A program made the translations under genes and the position numbers. Source: Flemingiibacterium sp045586505 (GTDB lineage: Bacteria > Bacillota > Clostridia > Oscillospirales > CAG-272). Taken from it: a stretch of DNA of 25,083 bases. Of the stretch, positions 22,501-25,083 are shown piece after piece. The notes beneath the pieces were generated by a model, which saw nothing but the letters and a program-made list of their open reading frames with translations, was not told the DNA's origin and did no database searches. The stretch spans positions 1 to 25,083 of the forward strand of contig JAZNAL010000019.1 in NCBI GenBank assembly GCA_045586505.1, in the 5' to 3' direction. How positions within the stretch are numbered: the first letter of the stretch is position 1; each line of letters begins with the position of its first letter.

Positions 22501-22514
22501 TTTGATCTCCATTA

Positions 22515-23873
22515 TCAAGAATAACTGTCAAGCTGCTTTTTAATACGCTCGGCGGTATCCTCAGCTATATGCTTTGCAAGCTCTGAATCCTCACCCTCGG
22601 TCATTATGCGGATGAGCGGCTCAGTGCCCGAAGGACGTGTTACGATTCGACCGCCATCACCGATGGCTTTTTTCGCTTCGTCGAGTATTTCCTTCACCGT
22701 GTGATCGGTATAGAATGCCAGCTTGGCTTCCGCAGATACACGGATGTTGACGATAAACTGCGGGAAACGAGTCATTACCTTTGCCGCGTCGCCAAGACGT
22801 ACTCCTGTGCGCTTTAGCTGAGACAGAAGCTGTATGGATGTGAGCTGTCCGTCGCCCGTGGTGGAATAGTCGCGAAAAATGATGTGTCCAGACTGCTCTC
22901 CGCCGAGATAGTAGTCCTCCAGCAGCATTTCCTCCAAAACATAACGGTCGCCGACCTTGGTTGCCTCAAAGCGGATGTCGTTTGCCTCACAGAATTTGGT
23001 GAAGCCGAAGTTGGTCATTATCGTACCTACAACGGTATTCTTGTTGAGCTTGCCGCGGGATTTCATATCAAGCGCAAGGATCGCCATGATCATGTCGCCG
23101 TCGATATCATTTCCCTCGTTGTCGATGCACAGACATCTGTCAGCGTCGCCGTCGTACGCGATGCCTGCGTCAAGTCCATGCTCAAGCACATAGCTTCGCA
23201 GATTCTCAAGATGAGTGGAGCCGCAGCCCGCGTTGATGTTTATGCCGTCAGGCTCGCTTGAAAGAATGACCGCATTTGCACCGAGACGTTCGAAAAGCTG
23301 TGCCGCGGTACGGCTTGCGGAGCCGTTTGCGCAGTCAACGGCGATGTTCATGCCGTCAAGGGAGCAGTGAACGGAGCTTACGAGATGATCGATATAATCC
23401 TTTGGCGCGTTCAGTGCACGGGTCACGCGACCGATATTGTGAGCCGATGCCATTTTTGGCGCGGGGAGACCGTCAAGCACGATGGATTCGATGCGCTCTT
23501 CCAGCTCGTCAGCCAGCTTGTAGCCGTCTTCGTTGAAAATTTTGATGCCGTTGTATTCGTAGGGGTTGTGCGAAGCGGAGATCATAATTCCCGCGTGAGC
23601 TTTGTATTTGCCGATGAGATATGCTACCGCAGGGGTCGGAACTACGCCGAGGTTGATGACATCCGCGCCTACCGAGCAAAGTCCGGCCGTAAGTGCCGAG
23701 GCTAACATCTCGGAGGAGATTCTGGTGTCCATACCAACGAGTACGGTGGGGAGATGGCGTCTGCTGCTTGACAGAACCTCAGCTGCCGCACGTCCGATCT
23801 GCATCGCACGCTCGCAGGTGAGCTCCGTGTTTGCCACTCCGCGTACACCGTCGGTACCGAAAAGTCTTCCCAT
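22515..23873 (-). CDS. glmM: Phosphoglucosamine mutase
   Basis: A full-length 452-residue phosphohexomutase converting glucosamine-6-phosphate to glucosamine-1-phosphate. The active phosphoserine is Ser101 in ISASHNPYEYNG; the metal loop is DGDADR (241-246); the sugar/phosphate-binding end has RPSGTEPLIRIMTEG. It starts MGRLFGTDGVRG, as GlmM does, and an AAGGAAAGGA site precedes the ATG. It lies 22 nt downstream of the beta-helix protein and 14 nt upstream of the glmS ribozyme. Two successive enzymes of the UDP-GlcNAc pathway are therefore under one promoter, with only glmS subject to the ribozyme. Confidence 0.97.
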   Translation of the reverse strand: MGRLFGTDGVRGVANTELTCERAMQIGRAAAEVLSSSRRHLPTVLVGMDTRISSEMLASALTAGLCSVGADVINLGVVPTPAVAYLIGKYKAHAGIMISASHNPYEYNGIKIFNEDGYKLADELEERIESIVLDGLPAPKMASAHNIGRVTRALNAPKDYIDHLVSSVHCSLDGMNIAVDCANGSASRTAAQLFERLGANAVILSSEPDGININAGCGSTHLENLRSYVLEHGLDAGIAYDGDADRCLCIDNEGNDIDGDMIMAILALDMKSRGKLNKNTVVGTIMTNFGFTKFCEANDIRFEATKVGDRYVLEEMLLEDYYLGGEQSGHIIFRDYSTTGDGQLTSIQLLSQLKRTGVRLGDAAKVMTRFPQFIVNIRVSAEAKLAFYTDHTVKEILDEAKKAIGDGGRIVTRPSGTEPLIRIMTEGEDSELAKHIAEDTAERIKKQLDSYS

Positions 23874-23895
23874 TGTTTGTTTTCCTTTCCTTAGG

Positions 23896-24570
23896 TTAAT
23901 ACTTTTGCGCTATGTTGTCCTGAGACTTGAAAATGGAATTGGGCGGTATTACGCCGCGTACCCGTGACAGCGGGTAGATGTTGCTGTTTCTGCCGATGAC
24001 AGTACCGGGGCAGAGAACGCTGTTGCAGCCGACCTCTACGTTGTCGCCGAGCATTGCGCCAAACTTTTTGCGCCCCGTGTTGATGAGCGTGCTGCTTGCT
24101 TTGACCGCGACGGGGGTCTTGTCGCTTTTTACGTTGGACGTGACCGAGCCTGCGCCCATATGGGACTTGTATCCAAGTATTGAGTCGCCCACATAGTTAA
24201 AGTGCGGGACCTGAACACCGTCGAACAGTATGCAGTTCTTAAGCTCGCAGGAATTGCCGACTACGGCGCCTTTTCCCACAATAGCTGAGCCGCGGATGTA
24301 TGCACAGTGGCGTATTTCAGCGCCCGAGTCGATAATACATGGCCCTCCGATGTATGCGGTTGGCGCGATTACGGCATCCTTGGCGACAAATACACCGTCT
24401 CCGCGATCCTCGAAAAGTGCAGGGTCGAGGGCCTTGCCGAGGGTGATAATATAATCCTTGATGGAGTCAAGCAGCTCCCACGGATAGACATCAGAGTCAA
24501 AAAGCGACGCGGCGATGGTGTGCGAGGTGTCGAAAAGGTCATGCGACTTAGGGATGAGGTCTTCGTTCAT
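23896..24570 (-). CDS. Left-handed beta-helix protein, GlmU-C-terminal-like acyltransferase
   Basis: A 224-residue protein with a helical N-terminal part (about 1-60) and hexapeptide repeats from about 65: AKDAVIAPTAYIGGPCIIDSG, GSAIVGKGAVVGNSCELKN and EVGCNSVLCPGTVIGRNS. The run forms a left-handed beta-helix like the acetyltransferase half of GlmU, and HFNYVGDSILGYKSHMGAGSVTSN resembles the GlmU acetyl-CoA site region. There is no uridylyltransferase domain. Such proteins in Bacillota are often labelled UDP-GlcNAc pyrophosphorylase, which the sequence does not support. Next to glmM and glmS, acetylation of an amino sugar is the best guess. The ATG at 24570 has AAAGGAGG; a longer reading to 24804 crosses the promoter and is rejected. 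It starts the operon. Confidence 0.8.
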   Translation of the reverse strand: MNEDLIPKSHDLFDTSHTIAASLFDSDVYPWELLDSIKDYIITLGKALDPALFEDRGDGVFVAKDAVIAPTAYIGGPCIIDSGAEIRHCAYIRGSAIVGKGAVVGNSCELKNCILFDGVQVPHFNYVGDSILGYKSHMGAGSVTSNVKSDKTPVAVKASSTLINTGRKKFGAMLGDNVEVGCNSVLCPGTVIGRNSNIYPLSRVRGVIPPNSIFKSQDNIAQKY

Positions 24571-24591
24571 TATATGTATACCTCCTTTCTG

Positions 24592-24617
24592 CGGGCACAT
24601 TCCCGCGTATTTGCCCG
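24592..24617 (-). other. Leader hairpin of the beta-helix-glmM-glmS transcript
   Basis: CGGGCA and TGCCCG (24617-24612 and 24597-24592 on the minus strand) form a 6-bp stem just before the AAAGGAGG site. It could help mRNA stability; function is inferred. Confidence 0.45.
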
Positions 24618-24649
24618 GAAGACGGACTATAAAAAGACGAACTATGTAT

Positions 24650-24678
24650 ATTATATCATATGAAAGAAAAAATGTCAA
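24650..24678 (-). promoter_or_regulatory. Consensus promoter of the beta-helix-glmM-glmS operon
   Basis: A perfect TTGACA (24678-24673) and perfect TATAAT (24655-24650), 17 nt apart, with ATG before the -10. The predicted start near 24643 gives a 73-nt leader. This is one of the strongest promoters in the window. Confidence 0.88.
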
Positions 24679-24790
24679 TAAGGATAGGGAATACGGTACA
24701 GATATTAAATTGATCGTCTTTTGACCGGGTTGAACAGTAAGTAAAGCGAAACATAATTTTGAGAAAAACGTAGATACGGTTAACAATGTG

Positions 24791-24813
24791 GTCAATTTGC
24801 GCATTAAATTGAC
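24791..24813. repeat. Inverted repeat between the glm operon and the rRNA promoters
   Basis: GTCAATTT (24791-24798) and AAATTGAC (24806-24813) are perfect inverted arms around a 7-nt centre. ATTAAATTGA recurs at 24704-24713 and 24803-24812. A weak TTGACG-15-TATAGT arrangement overlaps the right arm (24809-24835). This could be an operator or simply AT-rich upstream DNA; otherwise 24679-24872 shows nothing coding. Confidence 0.4.
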
Positions 24814-24872
24814 GCGTTTGGGTTATGACTATAGTGCAACCCTGCCAAATCAAAAAAAGTTTAAGAAAGGTA

Positions 24873-24901
24873 TTGACAAAGGGGGAGGGATGTGGTATAA
24901 T
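24873..24901 (+). promoter_or_regulatory. Tandem rRNA promoter P1
   Basis: Perfect TTGACA (24873-24878) and TATAAT (24896-24901) with a 17-nt spacer and TGG before the -10 (extended). It is preceded by an A-rich stretch that could act as an UP element. Confidence 0.9.
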
Positions 24902-24971
24902 GATAAAGCTGTCCGCGAGGGGCCGGAAGGTCACTCGGGAGGAAAAGTTTTAAAAAACTTTAGAAAACCTC

Positions 24972-25000
24972 TTGACAAAAGCGATAAGATGTGATATAAT
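24972..25000 (+). promoter_or_regulatory. Tandem rRNA promoter P2
   Basis: Perfect TTGACA (24972-24977) and TATAAT (24995-25000) with a 17-nt spacer, 99 nt downstream of P1. An A/T-rich inverted repeat (AAAGTTTT/AAAACTTT, around 24944-24962) lies just upstream. Confidence 0.92.
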
Positions 25001-25006
25001 AATCGA

Positions 25007-25083
25007 GTCGCCTGAAAAAGCAGGAGACAGCGGATTGGTCCTTGAAAATTGAACAACAAGAGATGGAAAAGAAGTACAAAGAA
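25007..25083 (+). other. Leader of a probable rRNA operon
   Basis: Right after P2 comes a hairpin (GTC-CCTG 25007-25014 with CAGG-GAC 25021-25028) and then TCCTTGAAAATTGAACAAC (25039-25057). This last string is the type of conserved leader sequence found shortly before 16S rRNA in Clostridia and Bacilli. Together with two consensus promoters it predicts a 16S gene beyond the window end. No rRNA sequence itself is in the window. Confidence 0.8.

Noticed and set aside
24571..24804. N-terminal extension of the beta-helix protein by 78 residues
   Set aside because: It crosses a perfect consensus promoter, and a strong AAAGGAGG site stands before the internal ATG at 24570.

Overview
The window looks like chromosomal DNA of a Gram-positive anaerobe of the Clostridia (Bacillota), probably an uncultured gut lineage. 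The reasons are: strong AGGAGG-type ribosome sites, near-consensus TTGACA/TTGCAA-17-TATAAT promoters, Rho-independent terminators, a maf/DUF4321/MreB-like cluster, a glmS ribozyme, and a leader of the type that precedes clostridial rRNA operons. Base composition is moderately GC-rich with AT-rich intergenic regions. No insertion sequence, prophage, CRISPR array or tRNA was seen. The species cannot be named from the sequence alone.

Layout. (1) 42-2753, minus strand: an MBOAT O-acyltransferase and a DHHW partner, a two-gene module for acylating an extracytoplasmic polymer. (2) 2802-3705, minus: a UxuB-type SDR oxidoreductase with its own terminator. (3) 3867-8218, minus: a tightly packed operon of U32 protein, dUTPase, DUF4321 membrane protein, Maf and a divergent MreB-like protein. 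(4) 8259-13937, plus: an operon of lipoprotein, proB, recG, rarA and ymdB with 4-bp overlaps, closed by a terminator. (5) 13944-15856, plus: an unusual sigma locus. A promoter-like element is present twice, upstream of a 46-codon ORF and upstream of a 528-aa ECF-type sigma factor that carries a roughly 360-residue C-terminal extension. (6) 15855-18342: a divergent pair, a membrane-anchored alpha/beta hydrolase (minus) and a PlsC-like acyltransferase with a zinc ribbon (plus). (7) 18358-20274, plus: typA/bipA. (8) 20355-24678, minus: an amino-sugar operon of a left-handed beta-helix transferase, glmM, a glmS ribozyme and glmS. (9) 24873-25083, plus: two tandem consensus promoters and the leader of what is probably an rRNA operon starting just beyond the window.

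Most of the window is core physiology: cell envelope precursor supply (glmM/glmS), nucleotide pool sanitation (dut, maf), recombination and fork repair (recG, rarA), and translation-linked stress (typA). The best candidate for something undescribed is region 5. The sigma factor appears to have a built-in sensory extension. Its promoter element is duplicated, each copy is followed by a palindrome whose symmetry is kept by paired base changes, and the small ORF between the copies resembles the sigma factor's own N-terminus. Secondary points of interest are the MreB-like protein with an altered catalytic block and two mutually exclusive hairpins between the glmS ribozyme and glmS.
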